Origin: Timema cristinae
Taxonomy: Eukaryota > Arthropoda > Insecta > Phasmatodea > Timematidae
DNA: 64,000 bases
Assembly (NCBI GenBank): GCA_039000515.1
Contig: JBCFYV010000012.1
Coordinates: 128,288,652 to 128,352,651 of the forward strand
Direction of reading: 5' to 3'
Positions 20,581 to 32,489 of the stretch are shown piece by piece. The translations under genes and the position numbers were made by a program. A model generated the notes under the pieces. The model worked only from the letters and a program-made list of their open reading frames with translations, was not told the DNA's origin and ran no database searches. Positions within the stretch are counted from its first letter, which is position 1; each line of letters opens with the position of its first letter.

Positions 20581-23500
20581 TCCTATCAGTCTGTAGTGGA
20601 TAGTTACAAGTGTGAAATACCTGTCAGCCAATCCACTGGGATGCTCTCCTATCAGTGTGTAGTGGATAGTTACAAGTGTGAAATACCTGTCAGCCAATCC
20701 ACTGGGATGCTCTCCTATCAGTCTATAGTGGATAGTTACAAGTGTGAAATACCTGTCAGCCAATCCACTGGGATGCTCTCCTATCAGTGTGTAGTGGATA
20801 GTTACAAGTGTGAAATACCTGTCAGCCAATCCACTGGGATGCTCTCCTATCAGTGTGTAGTGGATAGTTACAAGTGTGAAATACCTGTCAGCCAATCCAC
20901 TGGGATGCTCTCCTATCAGTGTGTACTGGATAGTTACAAGTGTGAAATACCTGTCAGCCAATCCACTGGGATGCTCTCCTATCTGTCTGTAGTGGATAGT
21001 TACAAGTGTGAAATACCTGTCAGCCAATCCACTGGGATGCTCTCCTATCAGTGTGTACTGGATAGTTACAAGTGTGAAATACCTGTCAGCCAATCCACTG
21101 GGATGCTCTCCTAACAGTGTGTAGTGGATAGTTACAAGTGTGAAATACCTGTCAGCCAATCCACTGGGATGCTCTCCTATCAGTGTGTAGTGGATAGTTA
21201 CAAGTGTGAAATACCTGTCAGCCAATCCACTGGGATGCTCTCCTATCAGTCTATAGTGGATAGTTACAAGTGTGAAATACCTGTCAGCCAATCCACTGGG
21301 ATGCTCTCCTATCAGTGTGTAGTGGATAGTTACAAGTGTGAAATACCTGTCAGCCAATCCACTGGGATGCTCTCCTATCAGTGTGTAGTGGATAGTTACA
21401 AGTGTGAAATACCTGTCAGCCAATCCACTGGGATGCTCTCCTATCAGTGTGTACTGGATAGTTACAAGTGTGAAATACCTGTCAGCCAATCCACTGGGAT
21501 GCTCTCCTATCTGTCTGTAGTGGATAGTTACAAGTGTGAAATACCTGTCAGCCAATCCACTGGGATGCTCTCCTATCAGTGTGTACTGGATAGTTACAAG
21601 TGTGAAATACCTGTCAGCCAATCCACTGGGATGCTCTCCTAACAGTGTGTAGTGGATAGTTACAAGTGTGAAATACCTGTCAGCCAATCCACTGGGATGC
21701 TCTCCTATCAGTGTGTAGTGGATAGTTACAAGTGTGAAATACCTGTCAGCCAATCCACTAGGATGCTCTCCTATCAGTGTGTAGTGGATAGTTACAAGTG
21801 TGAAATACCTGTCAGCCAATCCACTGGGATGCTCTCCTATCAGAGTGTACTGGATAGTTACAAGTGTGAAATACCTGTCAGCCAATCCACTGGGATGCTC
21901 TCCTATCAGTCTGTAGTGGATAGTTACAAGTGTGAAATACCTGTCAGCCAATCCACTGGGATGCTCTCCTATCAGTCTGTAGTGGATAGTTACAAGTGTG
22001 AAATACCTGTCAGCCAATTCACTGGGATGCTCTCCTAACAGTCTGTAGTGGATAGTTACAAGTGTGAAATACCTGTCAGCCAATCCACTGGGATGCTCTC
22101 CTATCAGTCTGTAGTGGATAGTTACAAGTGTGAAATACCTGTCAGCCAATCCACTGGGATGCTCTCCTATCAGTCTGTAGTGGATAGTTACAAGTGTGAA
22201 ATACCTGTCAGCCAATCCACTGGGATGCTCTCCTATCTGTCTGTAGTGGATAGTTACAAGTGTGAAATACCTGTCAGCCAATCCACTGGGATGCTCTCCT
22301 ATCAGTGTGTACTGGATAGTTACAAGTGTGAAATACCTGTCAGCCAATCCACATGGGATGCTCTCCTATCAGAGTTGTACTGGATAGTTACAAGTGTGAA
22401 ATACCTGTCAGCCAATCCACTGGGATGCTCTCCTATCAGTGTGTAGTGGATAGTTACAAGTGTGAAATACCTGTCAGCCAATCCACTGGGATGCTCTCCT
22501 ATCAGTGTGTATGGATAGTTACAAGTGTGAAATACCTGTCAGCCAATCCACTGGGATGCTCTCCTATCAGTGTGTAGTGGATAGTTACAAGTGTGAAATA
22601 CCTGTCAGCCAATCCACTGGGATGCTCTCCTAACAGTGTGTAGTGGATAGTTACAAGTGTGAAATACCTGTCAGCCAATCCACTGGGATGCTCTCCTATC
22701 AGGTGTATGGATAGTTACAAGTGTGAAATACCTGTCAGCCAATCCACTGGGATGCTCTCCTATCAGGTGTACTGGATAGTTACAAGTGTGAAATACCTGT
22801 CAGCCAATCCACTGGGATGCTCTCCTATCAGGTGTATGGATAGTTACAAGTGTGAAATACCTGTCAGCCAATCCACTGGGATGCTCTCCTATCAGTGTGT
22901 ATGGATAGTTACAAGTGTGAAATACCTGTCAGCCAATCCACTGGGATGCTCTCCTAAAAAAAAAAAAAAAAAATAGTTACAAGTGTGAAATACCTGTCAG
23001 CCAATCCACTGGGATGCTCTCCTATCAGAGTGTACTGGATAGTTACAAGTGTGAAATACCTGTCAGCCAATCCACTGGGATGCTCTCCTATCAGGTGTAC
23101 TGGATAGTTACAAGTGTGAAATACCTGTCAGCCAATCCACTGGGATGCTCTCCTATCAGTTGTAGTGGATAGTTACAAGTGTGAAATACCTGTCAGCCAA
23201 TCCACTGGGATGCTCTCCTATCAGTGTGTACTGGATAGTTACAAGTGTGAAATACCTGTCAGCCAATCCACTGGGATGCTCTCTCCTATCAGTGTGTACT
23301 GGATAGTTACAAGTGTGAAATACCTGTCAGCCAATCCACTGGGATGCTCTCCTATCAGTGTGTACTGGATAGTTACAAGTGTGAAATACCTGTCAGCCAA
23401 TCCACTGGATGCTCTCCTATCAGAGTGTACGGATAGTTACAAGTGTGAAATACCTGTCAGCCAATCCACTGGGATGCTCTCCTATCAGAGTGTACTGGAT

Positions 23501-24418
23501 AGTTACAAGTGTGAAATACCTGTCAGCCAATCCACTGGGATGCTCTCCTATCAGGTGTACTGGATAGTTACAAGTGTGAAATACCTGTCAGCCAATCCAC
23601 TGGGATGCTCTCCTATCAGTGTGTATGGATAGTTACAAGTGTGAAATACCTGTCAGCCAATCCACTGGGATGCTCTCCTATCAGTTGTAGTAGGATAGTT
23701 ACAAGTGTGAAATACCTGTCAGCCAATCCACTGGGATGCTCTCCTATCAGTGTGTACTGGATAGTTACAAGTGTGAAATACCTGTCAGCCAATCCACTGG
23801 GATGCTCTCCTATCAGTGTGTACTGGATAGTTACAAGTGTGAAATACCTGTCAGCCAATCCACTGGGATGCTCTCCTATACAGTGGTAGTACGTGGAATA
23901 TTACAATGTGTACAGATACCTGTCAGCCAATCCACTGGGATGCTCTCCTATCAGTCTGTAGTGGATAGTTACAAGTGTGAAATACCTGTCAGCCAATCCA
24001 CTGGGATGCTCTCCTACAGTTGTACTGGATAGTTACAAGTGTGAAATACCTGTCAGCCAATCCACTGGGATGCTCTCCTATCAGTCTGTATGGATAGTTA
24101 CAAGTGTGAAATACCTGTCAGCCAATCCACTGGGATGCTCTCCTAACAGTCTGTAGTGGATAGTTACAAGTGTGAAATACCTGTCAGCCAATCCACTGGG
24201 ATGCTCTCCTATCAGTGTGTACTGGATAGTTACAAGTGTGAAATACCTGTCAGCCAATCCACTGGATGCTCTCCTAACAGTTGTAGTGGATAGTTACAAG
24301 TGTGAAATACCTGTCAGCCAATCCACTGGGATGCTCTCCTATCAGTGTGTACTGGATAGTTACAAGTGTGAAATACCTGTCAGCCAATCCACTGGGATGC
24401 TCTCCTACTGGTATGTAG
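20581..24418. repeat. 66-bp tandem array next to the exon 13 donor
   Basis: Nearly 60 copies of a 66-bp unit, open on both strands because 66 is 22 codons; a 599-codon frame on the minus strand is an artefact of this. On the gene strand units read GATTGGCTGACAGGTATTTC, a close copy of the exon 13 end and donor (GGATGGCTGACGGTATTA). A higher-order period of 528 bp (eight units) is visible at about 20587-21640. From about 22350 onward units carry many single-base indels. Confidence 0.95.
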
Positions 24419-24470
24419 TACAGTAATACTGTAGCCATCCATCTCCATCATTACTAATACAATGTAATAC

Positions 24471-24562
24471 CGTCAGCCATCCCTGAGCTCTCTGTTACTA
24501 AGTTAATTCTGTCAGTCGTCCCGATGGTCGTCTGTCCTGTCGCCAATACAAGTAGTCCAGTT
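24471..24562 (-). CDS. LRP1: LRP1 exon 13 of window: propeller III, first YWTD segment (hidden by one missing base)
   Basis: Without this exon about 35 residues of propeller III would be missing. Acceptor GAGTTCAG and donor GACG|GTATTA enclose 92 nt where 93 are needed (phase 1 to 1). Before the break it reads ELDYLYW. After it, in the next frame, it reads TTIGTTDRINLVT then SSGMADG, joining the following exon as G-LAVDWIAG. Restoring one G in the pair at 24543-24544 makes it continuous. The neighbouring 66-bp array copies its 3' end (TGGCTGAC then GGTATT), which supports a real splice junction. Low conservation and the break keep confidence moderate. Confidence 0.6.
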
Positions 24563-24660
24563 CTGAACTCAACAAACAGATCTGTATTAGAGGTTCATGC
24601 TTTACCTGAAACATCCTTTGCTAAGCTGGCTTTATATTCAAGCATCACACAAACTAATAA

Positions 24661-24738
24661 TGATCAGCACACAGCACATAGTGCGCAGGAAGACAATATT
24701 GATCAGCACACAGCACATAGTGCACAGGAAGACAATAA
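24661..24738. repeat. Direct repeat, two 39-bp copies
   Basis: GATCAGCACACAGCACATAG occurs twice in tandem with one substitution. No function is apparent. Confidence 0.85.
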
Positions 24739-25064
24739 TACCATTCATAATCAAAACATAATGAATAATGCTTGAAGTCAGTTTAACTTAAACCATCTAT
24801 GCATATACATCCTTGACTTGAGATGTGTCAACCAATGAGAATTTAAGGAGAGGCAACAGCCAATTAAACGCCAGTACACAAAACAGATGGAAAGAGTTTG
24901 TGTGTTCATGTGTGAAATGTGTTGTGGGTATCCTCAATCACTGTGATTGTGTAAATGACCAGACCTTGTCTAGTAGAACAAAGAGTTTATATCTATTTCT
25001 ATGACTAAAGACAAGTTCAACCTTATCACTATGTTTTGTTGCGCAACCTAGCGTTGAGTCCACC

Positions 25065-25345
25065 TAACCACCTCATGTTAAAAAACGACACCTAGAGATA
25101 GGAATAAAACCCGGGAATTTTGGCTTAGTGCCCCAATGTTCTACTAATGAGCTATCCTGATATCATCCCACTCTTCGTTCCCAGTTTAAGGCAGAATCTG
25201 TGAGGGACGTGTGACTATGATCGGCTACTAAGAGCTATTGTTGATATATAATATGAGTGAACAATGAACCTGGGTAGCTCAGTGTTAGAGCATTGGCGCA
25301 CTGAGCCAAAGGTCCTGGGCTCAGTTCCCTTGTCCAGGTATCATT
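25065..25345. repeat. tRNA-like SINE pair (family 2)
   Basis: At 25265-25340 CCTGGGTAGCTCAGTGTTAG and AAGGTCCTGGGCTCAGTTCC look like box A and B of a decayed tRNA. A reversed tRNA-like piece lies at 25065-25160 (GATAGCTCATTAGTAGAACA in reverse). Related sequence occurs at 51230-51345. Confidence 0.5.
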
Positions 25346-25539
25346 TTTAAATTTGTTGTAATACGATTATGTTACAGCCGCTGGCTGGTTAGTGTTGCAT
25401 ACACCATCTGGTACAAATCCTATGTACATGAGCAATCCTAAACTCGCGGTAGTTTCCTGTTTCTTCCCGCATTGAATTTCTATGAGTGAGCGCGAAAGGA
25501 CCTATCAATATTGATGGAAAGGTATTTTCACAAACCTTC

Positions 25540-25725
25540 CAGGGTTCTTTTACACGTCACAATTGACGTGAGACTGACAGCTTTACTTCCCCTCCGGAGG
25601 AAGTTGTGCTATGAATTTTGTTAGGTCAGTAAAAATATATTGACCCTAGCTGGGTTTGAACCCAAGGATATCGTGTCCTGGGTGAACACTTTACCCCAAA
25701 ACACCAAGGAGGTTGACGCTTCTGA
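25540..25725 (-). repeat. Reverse tRNA-like SINE fragment
   Basis: In reverse it begins CCTCCTTGGTGTTTTGGGGT and has TTGGGTTCAAACCCAGCTAG, a box B match. From 25725 to 26276 the sequence is unique AT-rich intron. Confidence 0.45.
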
Positions 25726-26276
25726 CCCCAGAATACTATCCTCATTGTATCGTGGCGTTATCTATATGAAAATATGACTCAACACAAATAAAACCTTTCA
25801 TAAGCTTCTTACAGGATCCAAGTTTAATATTTACTCTTATTTTAGTTAATTTGATTGGTTTGGGTTTATGTGTCATTAGTTATATAAAAATAAACATTCA
25901 TCAACTATTGGTTGTTAAATCTGGCTTATACTTCCAAATAATGTAAACTAACATCCAAGATGCAAACATCCGTCATGACAGCAAATTGTTGGCCGACTGT
26001 TGGAGGGATTGGACATGAATTCTTCAGGCATTACACGTGTGTTTCACATACAATGGCATTCTAGGGTTAACTATGATTACCTCATTACATTGACAAAACT
26101 AAGAAGTTTAATCATGTGGAGCAAGCGTTTGCCCCAGATAGTATTAATCTATATCATACAGGATGACATTTAAATATTATTATATAAGATGAAGAAACAA
26201 GAATTGTTGACAGTTGTGTGCCCTGCGATTGAAACAGCAGACACTGAGAAACAACAGAGAACTTGACTCCTTTTAC

Positions 26277-26408
26277 CCGCATGGAAGTCGATGCTGGTCG
26301 CCATCGACACTCGAGATATTGAGCCGAGCACCTGAGTGGAGTTGTCCTCATTCAGAGGCATCCCCTTCAACTCCCAGTTGATGGAGTAGAAGAGAAACTC
26401 TTTGATAC
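26277..26408 (-). CDS. LRP1: LRP1 exon 12 of window: start of propeller III
   Basis: A 132-nt exon, phase 1 to phase 1, encoding EFLFYSINWELKGMPLNEDN and ATSIDFHA, the opening strands of the third propeller seen here. The donor is GCGG|GTAAAA. Its split codon (G + next exon) pairs with AA of the hidden exon at 24562 to give Glu, the residue found at this place in vertebrate LRP1. Confidence 0.9.
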
Positions 26409-27034
26409 CTGGAACCAACACAATAGTTTCAACATGAGCAGGGTGAGGGTTGTTGTGAGACAGAGAGGAGAGTAGCCGTCACAGATTGTTTATAGTGAAC
26501 AGCTTAGGACAATAGTGGACTATGTCACAACTATAATATTTCTACTCTGCCTTGTACAGAAAAACAAAATTACTGATTTCTCAACATTCAAAGTTTGTAT
26601 CAAACCAAGGAAAAGGGGGGATTTTTTAGGCATATGAAGAATTGTTTTTTTTAAAACCTTAAAAATTGATTCCTTAGAATTTCTATTTTGTGAGCATATA
26701 ATAGCTCTAAAAAGATCAGAGTTAAAGATTTGAAAATTTTGAAAGAGTCGCACAGAGTACCTCAACAGAGAGAAAAAAAGAAGTATTTGATTACGTTCAC
26801 AGAATGTGTAGAGCTAATTATGTATTTGCCAGGATTCAAACCAATCCATTTATATTCAATCAACGCAAATAAAACTTAGCATTTTTATTGAGAGGCGTTA
26901 AGATAGCATTCAGTTTAGGGTTGTTATGCATTAAGGGGTCAAAACCACCTTAACAAAATAATAACTTGAGATGTGCCCTTTCAGGGAATGTAACAATGTT
27001 TGTATTTCTCGTTAGTTCTTTTAAGGTGAGGCAG

Positions 27035-27377
27035 AAGGGAGCGCAAGTGTTTTTAGTTTTTATAGAATTGACATTCTTTTGGCCAAAATAGATAAAATAT
27101 CTCTCCAGTATCAACATAGAGTTTAGTTTTTTACACATGCTAATATCAATAGATCTTGAATATCTGTTGAGGGTATCCTGGAATTTTGTCAAAACTATTT
27201 AAATAAAGAGAAAATGTTTTGACAAAATTCCAGAACACCCTCGACAGATATTCAAGATCTGTTGATATTAACTTGTGTATAAAACTAAACTCTATGTTGA
27301 TACTGGAGAAATATTTGATTTATTTTGGCCAAAAGAATGTCATGTTATAAAAACTGTAAAATAACTCGCACTCCCTT
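27035..27377. mobile_element. Large imperfect inverted repeat, ~160-bp arms
   Basis: The arms 27035-27195 and 27216-27377 are reverse complements with scattered mismatches (for example GACATTCTTTTGGCCAAAAT against its complement) around a 20-bp spacer. It could be a foldback/MITE element or an inverted duplication. A transcript would form a long hairpin. From 26409 to 27030 nothing else is seen. Confidence 0.85.
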
Positions 27378-27534
27378 AAGCTATAAATGGCAAATATAAA
27401 CAGCGATAAATATAAAATCTTATTTTTAATAAATAAAGGCTATCGTGTAGGGTGTGATATAGGTTAATTTTTGAACTGACCTTGAACGTTTCTCAGAGGC
27501 AAGTCTAAGTTATGAGTCTTTGAACTTCCTACTA

Positions 27535-29024
27535 AGCTGGTCTAGTGATGAGGCAACCAACAAGGTTACACTAGACCCTGGTAACCGAGAAACACAGACA
27601 CTTACCTGGTCTAGTGATGAGGAAACCAACAAGGTTACACTAGACCCTGGTAACCGAGCAACACAGACACTTACCTGGTCTAGTGATGAGGCAACCAACA
27701 AGGTTACACTAGACTCTGGTAACCGAGAAACACAGACACTTACTGAGCAACAAAGACACTTACCTGGTCTAGTGATGAGGCAACCAACAAGGTTACACTA
27801 GACCCTGGTAACTGAGCAACACAGACACTTACCTGGTCTAGTGATGAGGCAAACCGACAAGGTTACACTAGACTCTGGTAACTGAGCAACACAGACACTT
27901 ACCTGGTCTAGTGATGAGGAAACCGACAAGGTTACACTAGACCCTGGTAACTGAGCAACACAGACACTTACTGAGCAACACAGACACTTGCCTGGTCTAG
28001 TGATGAGGCAACCAACAAGGTTACACTAGACCCTGGTAACTGAGCAACACAGACAATTACCTGGTCTAGTGATGAGGCAACCGACAAGGTTACACTAGAC
28101 CTGGTAAATGAGCAACACAGACACTTACCTGGTCTAGTGATGAGGCAACCGACAAGGTTACACTAGACCCTGGTAACTGAGCAACACAGACAATTACCTG
28201 GTCTAGTGATGAGGCAACCGACAAGGTTACACTAGACTCTGGTAACTGAGCAACACAGACACTTACCTGGTCTAGTGATGAGGCAACCGACAAGGTTACA
28301 ATAGACCCTGTTACCGAGCAACACACACTTACTGAGCAACACAGACACTTACCTGGTCTAGTGATGAGGCAACCGACAAGGTTACACTAGACTCTGGTAA
28401 CCGAGCAACACAGACACTTACCTGGTCTAGTGATGAGGAAACCGACAAGGTTACACTAGACCCTGGTAACTGAGCAGCACAGACACTTACCTGGTCTAGT
28501 GATGAGGCAACCGACAAGGTTACACTAGATTCTTGTAACTGAGCAACACAGACACTTACTGAGCACAGACACTTACCTGGTCTAGTGATGAGGCAACCGA
28601 CAAGGTTACATTAGACCCTGGTAACTGAGCAACACAGACACTTACCTGGTCTAGTGATGAGGCAACCGACAAGGTTACACTAGACCCTGGTACCGAGCAA
28701 CACAGACACTTACTGAGCAACACAGACACTTACCTGGTCTAGTGATGAGGCAACCGACAAGGTTACACTAGACCCTGGTAACTGAGCAACACAGACACCT
28801 GGTCTAGTGATGAGGCAACCGACAAGGTTACACTAGACCCTGGTACCGAGCAACACAGACACTTACTGAGCAACACAGACACTTACCTGGTCTAGTGATG
28901 AGGCAACCGACAAGGTTACACTAGACTCTGGTAACCGAGCAACACAGACACTTACCTGGTCTAGTGATGAGGCAACCGACAAGGTTACACTAGACCCTGG
29001 TAATTGAGCAACACAGACACTTAC
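27535..29024. repeat. 69-bp tandem array starting at the exon 11 donor
   Basis: About 20 copies, some with an extra ~20-bp partial duplication (CTGAGCAACACAGACACTTA). On the gene strand each has ACCAG|GTAAGTGTCTGTGTT. The intron part is identical to the sequence after the authentic exon 11 donor (GTGG|GTAAGTG). The decoy CAG|GTAAGT is a full consensus 5' splice site. Confidence 0.95.
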
Positions 29025-29198
29025 CCACGCACTTGGTGGGGTCGTCACTATCAGTGTTGTAGCCTGTGGCACACTTGCACACCCTTTCGATGTGGGAGAC
29101 AGGCAGACAAAGGTGGGAACAGTTGCCCTTGTTAACAGAACATGGGTTTGTTCCAGTCTGTATCTGTGGGTCATAGATACGGAGTGACAGCACATTTC
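29025..29198 (-). CDS. LRP1: LRP1 exon 11 of window: EGF after propeller II
   Basis: A 174-nt exon, phase 1 to phase 1, beginning NVLSLRIYDPQIQTGTNPCS (last propeller strand) and continuing with an EGF: NPCSVNKGNCSHLCLP, VCKCATGYNTDSDDPTKC. The donor is CGTGG|GTAAGTG. The intron opens straight into a 69-bp array whose units carry the donor-like CCAG|GTAAGTG. Confidence 0.93.
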
Positions 29199-29254
29199 CT
29201 GGAACAAACATGCAGAGACTCAGTTAAACATAACAATACAGGGGAGGAAAGCTT

Positions 29255-31831
29255 GGACACTTTGTGTGAATCTTGTCACATACTAACCAGTGTTGTGTCT
29301 GAGTACTAGATTGTGTGAGTCTTGTCACATACTAACCAGTGTTGTGTCTGAGTACTAGATTGTGTGAGTCTTGTCACATACTAACCAGTGTTGTGTCTGA
29401 GTATCAGATTGTGTGAGTCTTGTCACATACTAACCAGTGTTGTGTCTGAGTATCAGATTGTGTGAGTCTTGTCACATACTAACCAGTGTTGTGTCTGAGT
29501 ACTAGATTGTGTGAGTCTTGTCACATATAACCAGTGTTGTGTCTGAGTATCAGATTGTGTGAGTCTTGTCACATACTAACCAGTGTTGTATCTGAGTATC
29601 AGATTGTGTGAGTCTTGTCACATACTAACCAGTGTTGTGTCTGAGTACTAGATTGTGTGAGTCTTGTCACATACTAACCAGTGTTGTGTCTGAGTATCAG
29701 ATTGTGTGAGTCTTGTCACATACTAACCAGTGTTGTGTCTGAGAACTAGATTGTGTGAGTCTTGTCACATACTAACCAGTGTTGTGTCTGAGAACTAGAT
29801 TGTATGAGTCTTGTCACATACTAACCAGTGTTGTATCTGAGTACTAGATTGTGTGAGTCTTGTCACATACTAACCAGTGTTGTGTCTGAGTACTAGATTG
29901 TGTGAGTCTTGTTACATACTAACCAGTGTTGTATCTGAGTACTAGATTGTGTGAGTCTTGTCACATACTAACCAGTGTTGTGTCTGAGTACTAGATTGTG
30001 TGAGTCTTGTCACATACTAACCAGTGTTGTGTCTGAGTATCAGATTGTGTGAGTCTTGTTACATACTAACCAGTGTTGTGTCTGAGAACTAGATTGTGTG
30101 AGTCTTGTCACATACTAACCAGTGTTGTGTCTGAGAACTAGATTGTATGAGTCTTGTCACATACTAACCAGTGTTGTATCTGAGTACTAGATTGTGTGAG
30201 TCTTGTCACATACTAACCAGTGTTGTGTCTGAGTACTAGATTGTGTGAGTCTTGTTACATACTAACCAGTGTTGTATCTGAGTACTAGATTGTGTGAGTC
30301 TTGTCACATACTAACCAGTGTTGTGTCTGAGTATCAGATTGTGTGAGTCTTGTCACATACTAACCAGTGTTATATCTGAGTACTAGATTGTGTGAGTCTT
30401 GTCACATACTAACCAGTGTTGTGTCTGAGGATCAGATCGTGTGAGTCTTGTCACATACTAACCAGTGTTGTGTCTGAGGATCAGATCGTGTGAGTCTTGT
30501 CACATACTAACCAGTGTTGTATCTGAGTACTAGATTGTGTGAGTCTTGTCACATACTAACCAGTGTTGTGTCTGAGTACTAGATTGTGTGAGTCTTGTCA
30601 CATACTAACCAGTGTTGTGTCTGAGTATCAGATTGTGTGAGTCTTGTTACATACTAACCAGTGTTGTGTCTGAGAACTAGATTGTGTGAGTCTTGTCACA
30701 TACTAACCAGTGTTGTGTCTGAGGATCAGATCGTGTGAGTCTTGTCACATACTAACCAGTGTTGTATCTGAGTACTAGATTGTGTGAGTCTTGTCACATA
30801 CTAACCAGTGTTGTGTCTGAGTACTAGAATGTGTGAGTCTTGTCACATACTAACCAGTGTTGTGTCTGAGTATCAGATTGTGTGAGTCTTGTTACATACT
30901 AACCAGTGTTGTGTCTGAGAACTAGATTGTGTGAGTCTTGTCACATACTAACCAGTGTTGTATCTGAGTACTAGATTGTGTGAGTCTTGTCACATACTAA
31001 CCAGTGTTGTGTCTGAGGATCAGATCGTGTGAGTCTTGTCACATACTAACCAGTGTTGTGTCTGAGGATCAGATCGTGTGAGTCTTGTCACATACTAACC
31101 AGTGTTGTATCTGAGTACTAGATTGTGTGAGTCTTGTCACATACTAACCAGTGTTGTGTCTGAGTATCAGATTGTGTGAGTCTTGTCACATACTAACCAG
31201 TGTTGTATCTGAGTACTAGATTGTGTGAGTCTTGTCACATACTAACCAGTGTTGTGTCTGAGTACTAGATTGTGTGAGTCTTGTCACATACTAACCAGTG
31301 TTGTGTCTGAGTATCAGATTGTGTGAGTCTTGTTACATACTAACCAGTGTTGTGTCTGAGAACTAGATTGTGTGAGTCTTGTCACATACTAACCAGTGTT
31401 GTATCTGAGTACTAGATTGTGTGAGTCTTGTCACATACTAACCAGTGTTGTGTCTGAGACAGATCGTGTGAGTCTTATCACATACTAACCAGTGTTGTGT
31501 CTGAGGATCAGATCGTGTGAGTCTTGTCACATACTAACCAGTGTTGTATCTGAGTACTAGATTGTGTGAGTCTTGTCACATACTAACCAGTGTTGTGTCT
31601 GAGTATCAGATTGTGTGAGTCTTGTCACATACTAACCAGTGTTGTATCTGAGTACTAGATTGTGTGAGTCTTGTCACATACTAACCAGTGTTGTTCTGAG
31701 TACTAGATTGTGTGAGTCTTGTCACATACTAACCAGTGTTGTGTCTGAGTATCAGATTGTGTGAGTCTTGTCACATACTAACCAGTGTTGTATCTGAGTA
31801 CTAGATTGTGTGAGTCTTGTCACATACTAAC
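29255..31831. repeat. 49-bp tandem array starting at the exon 10 donor
   Basis: Over 50 copies of a 49-bp unit. On the gene strand it is CTCAGACACAACACTG|GTTA then GTATGTGACAAGACTCACA. The first 16 bases equal the end of exon 10. A subset of units keeps GATCTGATCCTCAG, an even longer exon match, mixed with drifted units (CTAGTACTCAG). Variant types recur in order, indicating block duplications. Confidence 0.95.
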
Positions 31832-32068
31832 CAGTGTTGTGTCTGAGGATCAGATCGTTCTCTGCATCGGTCTTGTTGCAGACGTGTATAGCAGAGTCCT
31901 CATTGTTCGCGTAATACAAAAGACCATTATAAATGACGGCTGCTGAAGGTCTATCATGCTTCAAGGGGACAGTTTGTACCAGACTCGTGCTGAAGTTGTA
32001 ATATTGTATTTTACCAGACTCCACATTCACCCAGTAGAGGCGCCACGAGTCCATATCCATGCTCAGAC
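31832..32068 (-). CDS. LRP1: LRP1 exon 10 of window: end of propeller II
   Basis: A 237-nt exon, phase 1 to phase 1, with acceptor TTGTTTAG and donor CACTG|GTTAGT. It encodes SMDMDSWRLYWVNVESGKI, AAVIYNGLLYYANNEDSAI and DLILRHNT. The last 20 or so exon bases plus the donor are repeated dozens of times in the 49-bp array that starts at its 3' edge. Confidence 0.9.
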
Positions 32069-32489
32069 CTAAACAACAATGACGGATTAGATCACAAACA
32101 TCATGTTTTAACAAGTGAGCGTCAAGTTTATAACACACAAGAAGAAACAATCTTTAAGAAAACTAAATAATACCCATTTATTTCCTCAATTTAGTTTGAT
32201 TTGGTATATGAAAACTCTAGGTTTATAATATCATCAAAATATTGAATTTTGAAAACAGTATAATTACATAAGCATAGCCAAAATATATTTACATTAACAT
32301 AGTTTCACAGGATTAGAGCGAGAATTCAGTAGGAAAACCATAGAATTCAAAGTAAAAAGTTTAAGAAATACATCAGAATTATATTAATCTTAACTCATTA
32401 AACTTTATCGTTACATAAGATATGTTAATGAACTAGGTTTGCATAATCAATAACGGCCCAAATAATGTAAAAGTTGTAGACACATGCCT

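Noticed and set aside
20548..22347. 599-codon ORF on the minus strand and matching plus-strand ORFs
   Set aside because: They lie wholly in the 66-bp array, whose length is a multiple of three, so both strands stay open without coding. Frame breaks coincide with sequence noise.
25265..25340. Possible second tRNA gene
   Set aside because: No clean acceptor stem or anticodon arm, and related fragments exist at 51230, so a SINE head is more likely.
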